A stretch of DNA of 64,000 nt from positions 124,001-188,000 of the forward strand of contig NZ_SHMP01000008.1 in assembly GCF_004217335.1 (NCBI RefSeq). The letters are read 5' to 3'. Below are positions 42,983-50,957 of this stretch, in pieces (positions within the stretch are counted from its first letter, which is position 1; each line of letters starts with the position of its first letter). The translations under genes and the position numbers were made by a program. The notes beneath the pieces are model-generated. The model did no database searches. It saw nothing but the letters and a program-made list of their open reading frames with translations, and was not told the origin of the DNA. Source of the DNA: Natrinema hispanicum (GTDB lineage: Archaea > Halobacteriota > Halobacteria > Halobacteriales > Natrialbaceae).

Positions 42983-43783
42983 TTAGACCCCCTCGAACGA
43001 CGGCTCGCGGTCCTCGGCGAACGCGTCGACACCCTCTTGCCAGTCGTCGGTTGCCATACAGGCCAGTAGCGCTTCGGCCTCGGCTGTCAGCATGTCGTCA
43101 CGCGTTGCCTGGCCGACACGCCCGAACTGTTCTTTGGCGAACTCCATCGGAATCGGGGCGTTCCCCGCAAGATCCTCGGCCAATTCGTCGACGGCGTCCT
43201 CGAGTTCCCCGTCGGGGTGTGCGCTCGTCACGACGCCTTCGTCGGCTGCTTCTACACCGGTCAGCGACGCCGCCGAGAGGACGAGTTCCTTCGCACGGGC
43301 CTGTCCGACGCGCGCAGCTAACGTGTAGGAGACACCGCCGCCGATGTACGTTCCGATCGACACTTCCGGGAATCGGATCTCCGCGTCCTCGCCCATGAGC
43401 ACGAAATCAGCACTCAGTGCGAGTTCAGCACCCGCACCGATAGCGTATCCCTGAACCTTCGCGATCACCGGTTGCGGGTGCGTCTGGACTGCTTTGGCGG
43501 CCTCCTGTGCCTGCCAGACGTATTCACGGCGTTCCTTCTGGGTGCGCTCGGCCTCGTCGTGGTTCTCCATGTCCGCACCCACACAGAAGGCCCGCCCTTC
43601 ACCCTCGAGGACGACGACGCGCGCATCGTCGTCGGCTGCTCGCTCGAGGCCGTCGCAGATTCCCTCGTATAACGCAGGCGTCACTGCGTTGAGACTATCG
43701 GGTCGATTCAGCCGGACGCGTGCGACGTCCCCATCACGTTCATACCGCGTTGGTTCCTCCGCCACCGTGTCTGTGGTAGTCAT
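42983..43783 (-). CDS. Enoyl-CoA hydratase/isomerase family protein (second copy)
   Basis: 266-aa crotonase-fold enzyme, first gene of the catabolic operon. Seen: LNRPDSLNAVTPALYEGICD, EGEGRAFCVGADMENHDE, VQGYAIGAGAELALSADFVL and FPEVSIGTYIGGGVSYTLAA. It is clearly different in sequence from the other copy two genes on, so the pair probably handles consecutive steps. ATG 43783 is chosen; upstream in-frame ATGs would add an AT-rich, uncharacteristic leader. A TATA-like GATTTATGTG lies about 30-40 bases upstream. Confidence 0.9.
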   Translation of the reverse strand: MTTTDTVAEEPTRYERDGDVARVRLNRPDSLNAVTPALYEGICDGLERAADDDARVVVLEGEGRAFCVGADMENHDEAERTQKERREYVWQAQEAAKAVQTHPQPVIAKVQGYAIGAGAELALSADFVLMGEDAEIRFPEVSIGTYIGGGVSYTLAARVGQARAKELVLSAASLTGVEAADEGVVTSAHPDGELEDAVDELAEDLAGNAPIPMEFAKEQFGRVGQATRDDMLTAEAEALLACMATDDWQEGVDAFAEDREPSFEGV

Positions 43784-43900
43784 GGTCAATCGACTACGTA
43801 GACACATATCAGTTATACACATAAATCTTTGCTCGCTCCTAATTATAGGGATCAAATTCAGAATTCTCACAAAATAATGGTACTTTTCTGGGAAAGACTA

Positions 43901-43908
43901 TTATACTA
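43901..43908 (+). promoter_or_regulatory. Likely TATA box of the polyamine-type importer operon
   Basis: TTATACTA lies 24-31 bases before the ATG of the binding-protein gene in an AT-rich divergent gap (43784-43931) shared with the CoA operon. The gap is the natural place for the Lrp regulator to act. Confidence 0.45.
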
Positions 43909-43931
43909 TTGTGTAATAGAAACTCACGGCA

Positions 43932-45008
43932 ATGACACACAAAGGCATGGCGGATCGACGGGACGTACTGGCAACAGCAGGTGTTGGGACACTGACGGCA
44001 CTCGCGGGCTGTGCATCGGTGCTCAGTGGCAGTTCGGGCAGCAAACTTCGGTTCCTCGGGTTCGGTGGGAACACACAGGAGACCCAGATGTCCGTGTTCG
44101 ACAGCTGGGATTCGGAGATGACCGTCGAGGGGACGTCGGCTGGCGGAACGACGGAGATGATCTCGCTGATCAAGCAAAACCCTGGCTCGTTCGACGTCGT
44201 CGCGCTCAACGACACCGGGATGGCACGCGCCCAGCAGGAAGACATCCTCGAGCCGATCGATCTCTCGCAGGTTCCGAACTACGAGAAGAATATCAAGGAG
44301 TCGGCGCGGACGCTGTCGTTCAACATGAACGGCGAGGACACCATGGGTCTCATCCGCGAGAACGGCGCGACGGGCTTTGCCTACAATACGGACAAGGTCG
44401 ACGGCGAACTCACGTCATGGGACGCACTTCTTGACCCCGCATACGAGGGGAAAGTATCGCTCATCGATCGAACGATCGACCGGCTCTCGAACGCGGCGGC
44501 CGCAGCGGGACTCAATATCAATGAGGTCCCAGATGACGAAGACAAAACGGACACGATGTTCCAGCGGGCGCGTGAGGAGAATGGAAACGTCTTCGCCTAC
44601 TGGGGCGACGGCGCGACGTCAATTCGCTACCTCCGACAAGAGAACGCCTGGATCTGTGAGGCATGGGGCGGCCGCGTGCTCGCACTGCAGAACGAGGGCT
44701 ACGACAACATTGAGTACGTCATCCCAGAGGAGGGTGCGATGGGGTGGTCCGACAACCTCGCGCTCGTCAAAGGATCGGAAAACAAAGAGGCTGCCCACGA
44801 GTTGCTCAATCATACCTACCAGCGAGAGAACCTCCTGTCTCTCTCAGAGGGTATGAATTACACCGTTCAGGTCAAGAACCCGCCGAGTTCGATGCAGGAA
44901 CTCCCCGATTACGCGCCTGCGGAGGATCTGGCCTTCCGCGACTGGGATGCGGTACTGCCGAAAGAAGACGAGTGGACCCAGCGACTCGACAGCATCAAAC
45001 AGAACTAA
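43932..45008 (+). CDS. Polyamine-type ABC substrate-binding lipoprotein
   Basis: 358-aa PotD-class binding protein. Short leader with RRDVLATAGVGTLTALAGC (RR-type signal, lipobox), then LRFLGFGGNTQETQMSVFDS, SFDVVALNDTGMARAQQEDI and LIRENGATGFAYNTDKVDGE. The family binds spermidine, putrescine, 2-aminoethylphosphonate, opines and related compounds. First of four importer genes divergent from the nitrilase/CoA operon, so the ligand is probably that pathway's substrate rather than a true polyamine. Confidence 0.88.
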   Translation: MTHKGMADRRDVLATAGVGTLTALAGCASVLSGSSGSKLRFLGFGGNTQETQMSVFDSWDSEMTVEGTSAGGTTEMISLIKQNPGSFDVVALNDTGMARAQQEDILEPIDLSQVPNYEKNIKESARTLSFNMNGEDTMGLIRENGATGFAYNTDKVDGELTSWDALLDPAYEGKVSLIDRTIDRLSNAAAAAGLNINEVPDDEDKTDTMFQRAREENGNVFAYWGDGATSIRYLRQENAWICEAWGGRVLALQNEGYDNIEYVIPEEGAMGWSDNLALVKGSENKEAAHELLNHTYQRENLLSLSEGMNYTVQVKNPPSSMQELPDYAPAEDLAFRDWDAVLPKEDEWTQRLDSIKQN

Positions 45009-45014
45009 CCGCCA

Positions 45015-46058
45015 ATGCTCGAAGTAGATACCTTCACGAAGTACTACGGGGAGCTCTGCGCCGTCGAGGATCTCTCCTTCCGAATCGAGGAAGGGGAGTT
45101 CGTCACGTTGCTCGGCCCCTCCGGCTGTGGGAAGTCGACGACGTTACACGCGATCGCTGGTCTCGTCGAACCGACCGATGGGCGCATCCGCCTGCGCGGG
45201 ACGGACGTGACGGACCTCCCACCCGAGAAGCGCAACATCGGGATGGCGTTCCAATCGACGGCGCTGTTTCCTCACATGACCGTCCGGGAAAACATCGCCT
45301 ACGGGCTGAAGATGCATGGCTACTCCGCGGCCGACGTCGAAGACCGCGTCGAGGAGTCACTCGAGCTCGTCGATATGCCCGACCACGGCGATCACAAGCC
45401 GGGCGAACTCTCCGGTGGGCAACAACAGCGCGTCTCGCTGGCTCGCTCGCTCGCCTACGAACCAGACATCCTCCTGCTCGACGAACCCCTCACGGGGCTC
45501 GATCGAGTCCTTCGTGAAGAGATGCGCGGCTGGCTCAATCGCATCCAACGCGAGGTCAACGTCACGACGCTGTACGTCACCCACGACCAGGAGGATGCGC
45601 TGTCGATGTCGGACAAGGTCGTCGTCCTCAACGACGGCCAGGCCCAGCAGATCGACAGCCCTGAGCGGATCTACGAGTCGCCAGCTAATCCGTTCGTCGC
45701 GGAGTTCGTCGGCAAATCGACACAGTTCAACGGCACCGTCACCCACGAGAACGGGCAGGCCGTCGTCTACAACGACGAAAAACGGATCACGCTCCCCGAC
45801 TCGAGCATCGACGACGACCAGTCCGTCTCGCTGTACGTCCGGCCGGAAGACATCGAGGTGAGCCCGGAGCCGACGGGGGCCGAAAACGAGTTCTGCGGGA
45901 TCGTAACCGATATCGCGAACCTCGGGAACCGCGCGGAACTCTCGGCCACACTCGAAGATGGCTCGACGGCGCTTGCACACACCACGCGGTTTCCGGATAT
46001 CGATGTCGACGACGATATCTTCCTCAGATTCCCAGCCGAGCGGGTGATCGTCCTATGA
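45015..46058 (+). CDS. Polyamine-type ABC transporter ATPase
   Basis: 347-aa PotA-class ATPase: Walker A GPSGCGKSTTL, FQSTALFPHMTVRENIAYGL, signature LSGGQQQRVSLARSL, Walker B ILLLDEPLTGLD and VTHDQEDALSMSDK, followed by the C-terminal TOBE domain (SLYVRPEDIEVSPEP). Six bases after the binding-protein stop; its own stop overlaps the first permease by 4 bases. Confidence 0.93.
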   Translation: MLEVDTFTKYYGELCAVEDLSFRIEEGEFVTLLGPSGCGKSTTLHAIAGLVEPTDGRIRLRGTDVTDLPPEKRNIGMAFQSTALFPHMTVRENIAYGLKMHGYSAADVEDRVEESLELVDMPDHGDHKPGELSGGQQQRVSLARSLAYEPDILLLDEPLTGLDRVLREEMRGWLNRIQREVNVTTLYVTHDQEDALSMSDKVVVLNDGQAQQIDSPERIYESPANPFVAEFVGKSTQFNGTVTHENGQAVVYNDEKRITLPDSSIDDDQSVSLYVRPEDIEVSPEPTGAENEFCGIVTDIANLGNRAELSATLEDGSTALAHTTRFPDIDVDDDIFLRFPAERVIVL

Positions 46059-46918
46059 GCGTCCAACGGGGCGGTCTGGGGAGAGTAACGCACATTATCG
46101 GTGAAGGGCTCGAGGGGCGGATCGCCAATCGACATCTGGCACTGTTCGGGCTCGGATTCGTCGGCCTGTTTTTCGTCTTGCCGATCCTGTTGTTGGTCCC
46201 GGAGAGTCTGAACCTCGGGTCGACGACGCCGTTCGAATCCTACCGGCGTGTCCTGAACGGCATCTACGTGGACGCGTTCGTTCGATCGTTCCTCTATGGA
46301 TTCGTGACGACCGCTGTTACGCTCGCGTTGGCGTACATGCTGTCGTACTTCCTCGCGTTTAGCACCGAGCGCGTCCGCACAGCGATGATTCTCATCATCG
46401 TCCCACTGTGGATCGCGTACATCGTCCGCTACTTCGGCATCCTGCTGTTCCTGTCACCGGCCGGTCCCCTGGCCGACTTGACTGGGTTCGAGACGGACCT
46501 GCTGTTTACCACCCCAGCCGTCGTTATCGGCCTCGCGAACGTCTACCTGCCGTTCGCTGTGTTGCCGATCTACAACTCCTTGAACGCCATCGATGAGGAA
46601 CTGGTCAACGCTTCGCGTGTACTCGGTGCCGGGAAGTGGCGGACGATAACCAAGGTCATCTTCCCACTGAGCCTGCCAGGACTGGTTGCTGCCGGTCTCA
46701 TCGTGTTCATCCTTGCGGCCGGCTCGTTCCTCGGTCCGGCTGTGCTTGGCGGCCCGAAACAGACCATGATCGCGAACGTCATCGCACAGGCGTTCCTGGA
46801 CAACTTCAACATCCAGTTCGCCTCCGCACTGGCGATCGTGTACACCGTCTTGCTCGTCGGACTCCTGTTGGTGTTCAACACGCTGTTCGATCTTCAGGAG
46901 GTGCTTGGGAACATATGA
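46055..46918 (+). CDS. Polyamine-type ABC permease, first subunit
   Basis: 287-aa PotB-class permease with six hydrophobic helices (HLALFGLGFVGLFFVLPILL; TTAVTLALAYMLSYFLAF; MILIIVPLWIAYIVRYFGIL and others). The ATPase-coupling EAA loop reads ELVNASRVLGAGKWRTITKV. It overlaps the ATPase gene and the second permease gene by 4 bases each. Confidence 0.92.
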   Translation: MSVQRGGLGRVTHIIGEGLEGRIANRHLALFGLGFVGLFFVLPILLLVPESLNLGSTTPFESYRRVLNGIYVDAFVRSFLYGFVTTAVTLALAYMLSYFLAFSTERVRTAMILIIVPLWIAYIVRYFGILLFLSPAGPLADLTGFETDLLFTTPAVVIGLANVYLPFAVLPIYNSLNAIDEELVNASRVLGAGKWRTITKVIFPLSLPGLVAAGLIVFILAAGSFLGPAVLGGPKQTMIANVIAQAFLDNFNIQFASALAIVYTVLLVGLLLVFNTLFDLQEVLGNI

Positions 46919-47703
46919 GTACACGTACGACAGCACGGCTCGAGGGAGTCACGTTCCGGGCGCTCATCACGCTCGTATTCGCCTTCCTCCTGTTGCCGGT
47001 CCTGATCGTCATCCTGACATCGTTCACGCCACAGAATTTCCCGGCGATTCCACAGGAGGGGTTCTCGCTCAAGTGGTACCAGGAACTGCTGGCTGACCAG
47101 CGACTACTCAACGCGCTCACGGTGAGCCTGATCGTCTCGACGGTATCGGCGATCCTGTCTGCCATCATCGGGACGATCGCCGCTATCGGCTTCGTTCGCG
47201 GGGAGTTCCCCTACAAAGAACAGATATCGACGGTCATGCTCCTCCCGATGATCATCTCGCCCGTCATCACGGGAATCGCGCTCGTCCGCTATTTCAGCAC
47301 CATCCAGCTTCCGTCGGGCTTTCCGGCGCTCATCCTCGGCCACACGGTGCTGTCGCTTCCGTACGTCTTCTTGCTGGTGCGTTCGGAGTTGCTCACCTAC
47401 GACCGGGACCTCGAGCGCGCATCGCGCGTTCTCGGTGCGGATCCCGCTACCACGTTCCGGCACGTGACTGGCCCCATCATCTCGCCAGCCATCCTCGCTG
47501 GCGCGTTCATCGCGTTCGTCGTCTCGTTCGGCGAGTTCACGGCAACGCAGTTTCTCATCTCGCCGGGCACCAGCACCGTTCCGGTCGTCATCTACACGAT
47601 GCTCCGAACAGGGCTGACCCCGACGATCAACGCACTCTCGGTCGTGCTCATCGTCGTCATGCTCGTCCTCGCACTCGCTAGCCGAAAGCTCTCGTCTACG
47701 TAA
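46915..47703 (+). CDS. Polyamine-type ABC permease, second subunit
   Basis: 262-aa PotC-class permease. Six helices (ALITLVFAFLLLPVLIVILT; LIVSTVSAILSAIIGTIAAI; ISTVMLLPMIISPVITGIAL and more) and the EAA loop DLERASRVLGADPATTFRHV are visible. ATG 46915 overlaps the preceding stop; a longer in-frame reading would begin inside the other permease gene. Last gene of the importer; a palindromic repeat lies 77 bases after its stop. Confidence 0.92.
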   Translation: MSTRTTARLEGVTFRALITLVFAFLLLPVLIVILTSFTPQNFPAIPQEGFSLKWYQELLADQRLLNALTVSLIVSTVSAILSAIIGTIAAIGFVRGEFPYKEQISTVMLLPMIISPVITGIALVRYFSTIQLPSGFPALILGHTVLSLPYVFLLVRSELLTYDRDLERASRVLGADPATTFRHVTGPIISPAILAGAFIAFVVSFGEFTATQFLISPGTSTVPVVIYTMLRTGLTPTINALSVVLIVVMLVLALASRKLSST

Positions 47704-47779
47704 TTCGTATCCTCCTCGATGGTCGTTGGTTCCCCGGCAGTGTTCAAATGCGGATTGGTAAGTAAGGTGTTACGTTTTC

Positions 47780-47864
47780 TGAGACGGGCTGCTGTCCCGC
47801 TGTCCCGGTGGGCTCGCGGTGTGGGGTACGGTCCCGCCGGAACTGACTGACAGGAGTCCGTATG
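47780..47864 (-). repeat. Short palindromic repeat, copy 4 (85 bp, inverted)
   Basis: Read on the minus strand it begins CCATACGG, continues with CTGTCAGTCAGTTCCGG and GGACCG, and ends GACAGCAGCCCGTCTCA, aligning with copy 1 without gaps over nearly its full length. It sits between two convergent genes (importer permease and the 103-aa gene), a terminator-like position. Confidence 0.65.
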
Positions 47865-47872
47865 GATGGTAA

Positions 47873-48184
47873 TTAGGCGTCGGAACGATCCGCAGCCGAC
47901 TGCGTGTCGTGTGCCTCCTCGACGCGCGCGGCGTGTTTCTCGAGGTCCGCCGCAAGCGTCCGAGCTTGTTCGGGCGTCAACTCGAGGGCTTCCATATGCG
48001 CGGGCAGGTGGGCTTCGGTCATGTTGTCCAGTTCGAACTGCAACCGGACGCAGTCGGGGTCGTCTCGATTCGCTGTTGCGTTCACGACGGCTAGCGATTC
48101 CGTCTCGAAGTCGTGGCCCGTCACGACGGCGTCGACGAGATCGAGAGTCGTGTACGCGTTGACTTTCATTAGCCGGTCAGCCAT
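47873..48184 (-). CDS. Small conserved haloarchaeal protein next to the siroheme reductase
   Basis: 103-aa acidic soluble protein, beginning MADRLMKVNAYTTLDLVDAV, with ADRDDPDCVRLQFEL-type text in the middle and a helical C-terminus (LTPEQARTLAADLEKHAARV). No known motif. Its ATG lies 1 base after the reductase stop, so it is co-transcribed and possibly an accessory or regulatory subunit. A longer open frame upstream is inside the reductase gene and not real. Confidence 0.7.
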   Translation of the reverse strand: MADRLMKVNAYTTLDLVDAVVTGHDFETESLAVVNATANRDDPDCVRLQFELDNMTEAHLPAHMEALELTPEQARTLAADLEKHAARVEEAHDTQSAADRSDA

Positions 48185-48185
48185 G

Positions 48186-49961
48186 TTAGTCGTCCGATGG
48201 AATCGGTGTCCCGTCGGCTCGTGCCGGAGCAGGACTTGCCTCGAGGTCGTCGTCCTCGGCGTAGGGATACCAGGTGCGCTTCGTATTGTGCAGGTACGGA
48301 TCATCGTAATCCGTCTCTTCTGGCTCGATGAGATCGGCCAGTTCCTCGTCGTCTCGCTCGAGGACGAACTCTCGGAAACTCTCCGAGCCGTCGCGGGCAG
48401 CCGCGAAGTTCTCGAGCAAGTTCGCGATCGCACCGGGGACTTCGTCCGCCGGGACGCGTTCGGCGACCCAGGAGGCGAACTGTGGGTCCTCTCCGAGTCC
48501 GCCGCCGAGCCCGATATCGAGGGCTTCGACCGGTTCGCCGTTCTTGCGCGTTTTCATCCCTCGCAGGGAAACGTCGGCGATCTGAGGCTGGGCACACGAG
48601 GCCGTACAGCCAGACAGGTGAATGTGGAAGTCCTCCACGCCGTCCGGCAGATCGACGTTCTCCTTGAGCCAGCGGGCGTAGCGCACCTGCCGATTCTTCG
48701 TTTCGACGATCGAAAGCGAGCAGAACTCGGTGCCCGTACAGGCGATCGAGCCGCGCTGGAACGGATGCGGATCGGGGCTGTACTCCTCGAACACGGATTC
48801 TGCGAGCAGCGCGTCGAGGTTCTCGTCAGGAACGTCCGTGAGGATGATGTTCTGACGCTGCGTCAGCCGCACTTCACCGGAGGCGTACGCCTCGGCCGCA
48901 TCGGCGATCTCGGAGGCGTCGTCGACGCCAATCCGGCCGACGAGGACGTTCAGTCCGACGTAGAAGTTCCCGTCTGCCTGTTCGTGGACGCCGACGTGGT
49001 CGTGTTTGCCGTCGGCGTCGCCCGCGTTGTACGAGTACGACTCACGGAGATCGTCGCCGGCCGTCTCGAGTTCGAAGTCGACGTAGTCTTCCTGCAGCGT
49101 CTCGCGGACCGTTTCGGGCCCCCAGTCGTCGACGAGGAACTTCATGCGAGCGTTGTAGCGGTTCTCGCGGTCACCGTGGTCGCGGAAGAGCGCGGAGAGT
49201 CCACCCGCGACGTCGACGGCCTGCTCTGGGGTGGCGAAGACATCGATGTTCCGGGCGAATCGCGGCTCGTTGCGCGAGAGGCCGCCGCCGACGCGGACGT
49301 TGTAGCCGGTCACCGTCTCCCCGTCGATCACCTTCTCGGCAGGTTCAAACGAGAGGTCGTTGATATCGCCCTGCCCACAGCCTTCGTCACAGCCCGTCAC
49401 CGACACCTTCCACTTCCGCGGGAGATTCGAGTGTGCCTCGTTCTGCTTGAACGTCTCGTTGAGTTCGGTTGCCAGGGCACCCGCATCGACGTGCTCGTGT
49501 TTGTCCTTGCCGGCGACCGGGCAGCCGACGATGTTCCGCCAGGAGTCACCACACGCCTGCACCGTCGAGAGCCCGACGTCCTCGAGGCGCTCGAAGATTT
49601 CGGGGACGTCCTCGAGTCGGATCCAGTGGAGCTGGATCGCTTGCCGGGTGGTCACGTCGAGCCAGCCGTTGCCGAACTCGGGGTTTTTGGCGGGGCCGCG
49701 AGAGAACTCGTCGGCAAGTTCGACGATGCGCCGGAACTGGCCCGGCTCGAGGACGCCACTCGGCGGGCCGATCCGGAGCATGAAGTACGATTCTTGCCCG
49801 GCCCGCTGGTGGTATAAGCCGAACCATTTGAAGCGCTCGAACCAAGCGTCTCGCTCGTCTTCGGGAATCGACTCCCAGCCCTCCTCGGCGAAGCGCTCGA
49901 TCTCGGCGCGTATTTCGGTTCCATAGAGTTCGTCCTTCCAGTGCTCGACGTCGGTAGGCAT
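48186..49961 (-). CDS. Ferredoxin-dependent siroheme nitrite/sulfite reductase
   Basis: 591-aa assimilatory reductase making ammonia from nitrite or sulfide from sulfite with six electrons from ferredoxin. Two ferredoxin-like half domains are visible (VTTRQAIQLHWIRLEDVPEI; LTQRQNIILTDVPDENLDAL) and the siroheme/4Fe-4S cysteines in CTGTEFC and GCTASC. Start at MPTDVEHWKDELYG (49961); upstream codons lack coding character. No nitrate reductase, nitrate transporter or sulfate-activation gene is adjacent, so the substrate is undecided. It is followed by two small genes' worth of context: a 103-aa protein downstream and a 107-aa Cys-bearing protein upstream. Confidence 0.93.
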   Translation of the reverse strand: MPTDVEHWKDELYGTEIRAEIERFAEEGWESIPEDERDAWFERFKWFGLYHQRAGQESYFMLRIGPPSGVLEPGQFRRIVELADEFSRGPAKNPEFGNGWLDVTTRQAIQLHWIRLEDVPEIFERLEDVGLSTVQACGDSWRNIVGCPVAGKDKHEHVDAGALATELNETFKQNEAHSNLPRKWKVSVTGCDEGCGQGDINDLSFEPAEKVIDGETVTGYNVRVGGGLSRNEPRFARNIDVFATPEQAVDVAGGLSALFRDHGDRENRYNARMKFLVDDWGPETVRETLQEDYVDFELETAGDDLRESYSYNAGDADGKHDHVGVHEQADGNFYVGLNVLVGRIGVDDASEIADAAEAYASGEVRLTQRQNIILTDVPDENLDALLAESVFEEYSPDPHPFQRGSIACTGTEFCSLSIVETKNRQVRYARWLKENVDLPDGVEDFHIHLSGCTASCAQPQIADVSLRGMKTRKNGEPVEALDIGLGGGLGEDPQFASWVAERVPADEVPGAIANLLENFAAARDGSESFREFVLERDDEELADLIEPEETDYDDPYLHNTKRTWYPYAEDDDLEASPAPARADGTPIPSDD

Positions 49962-50055
49962 TACGACCGCATATGGAAGGTACACATAAGACACGTCGTC
50001 TGTCGTCAGTTCTCCCCGCGTCTCGGCGGTTCCGGTCGTCTTTGCCACCAGCGAC

Positions 50056-50379
50056 TTACGGACGTTCGCCGTCGGGTTCGACGAGCCACTGGACGTCCTC
50101 GGGGTCGTATGGATAGAAGTCGTCGTTCACGATGCGGCCGACGGGAAGGCGCTCGATCGAATCACGCGTGCCACACTCGAGACACTGCCCGACTGCGTGG
50201 GCGACGACGATCGAGCCGTCGATGTCGACGTCGACGAACGCCTCGAGCAGGACGTACGCTGGAGAACAATCACAGAACGCGCCGGTAGTGAGCGACCAGA
50301 CGTCGCTGACGCTCACCTGCCGACTATCGTTGATGCTGATCCACGCGCCGTCGTCGAGCGTTCGCAGGGCGATCGACAT
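50056..50379 (-). CDS. Small protein with four cysteines, upstream of the siroheme reductase
   Basis: 107-aa protein. N-terminal SIALRTLDDGAWISINDSRQ, then GAFCDCSPAYVLLEAFVDVD and GQCLECGTRDSIERLPVGRI; the CDC and CLEC pairs could bind a metal. The C-terminus YPYDPEDVQWLVEPDGERP is conserved-looking. It lies 94 bases upstream of the reductase gene, same strand. Function unknown; a metal-binding accessory for the reductase is a guess from position only. Confidence 0.6.
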   Translation of the reverse strand: MSIALRTLDDGAWISINDSRQVSVSDVWSLTTGAFCDCSPAYVLLEAFVDVDIDGSIVVAHAVGQCLECGTRDSIERLPVGRIVNDDFYPYDPEDVQWLVEPDGERP

Positions 50380-50957
50380 ACGGGACGTTGGCCCACTGTC
50401 GCCCTTCGTCTATCGCCCCGTGCAAACCTTACCGACGTGCCGACGCCGTGTTCGCCGAAAACAGCATGACAGCAGCGGGTTCGAACCGTTTCGGCCGAAC
50501 CCAGATATCGGAGAGAATAGCCGGTATAAGCGAGCACGCGACTCGTTCTGATCACCAGGTTGTGCTGGGGATGGAAGCGAGCATCTTCGATGTTTCATGG
50601 AGACGTACAGAAATCGCGCTCGCTTCGAGGACTGGGCGACTCGAGGGCTTACGACTTCGATGCAGTGGGGAAAAACTGCGCGCAGTTTGGACACCAGGCA
50701 GAGTTATCCGCTCGTAGTTTTTGTTTTCCACCGCAGGTGGAACACCGCGAGGCCGCATAACGAACCATACACCCCATCACGTGAGCACAATTATATCTTT
50801 GTCGTATTTGCTATTTCAACCGATAAAGATATGAAATTCAGCCACTGACGACGGTCAGAATTGGCGATACGTCAACGAGACTGATGTCCGCGATCTCGAT
50901 TCGGTGACAACGAGCGAGAGAGGGATGTCCCGTGTGAGCGCGTGCTGTCGGCTCCTG
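50380..50957. other. Spacer with possible gene scrap
   Basis: No intact gene. Around 50640-50760 on the plus strand a frame ends in KNCAQFGHQAELSARSFCF followed by EHREAA, which looks like a damaged zinc-ribbon domain. The segment 50770-50860 is AT-rich. Nothing else recognised. Confidence 0.3.

Noticed and set aside
41463..42986. Long open frame of about 507 codons antisense to the ADP-forming acyl-CoA synthetase gene
   Set aside because: The protein is arginine- and valine-rich without motifs and is a by-product of the GC-rich, acidic codon pattern of the true gene on the other strand.
47904..49817. Open frame of about 637 codons antisense to the siroheme reductase gene
   Set aside because: Shadow of a gene with intact siroheme/4Fe-4S motifs; shows no family motif.
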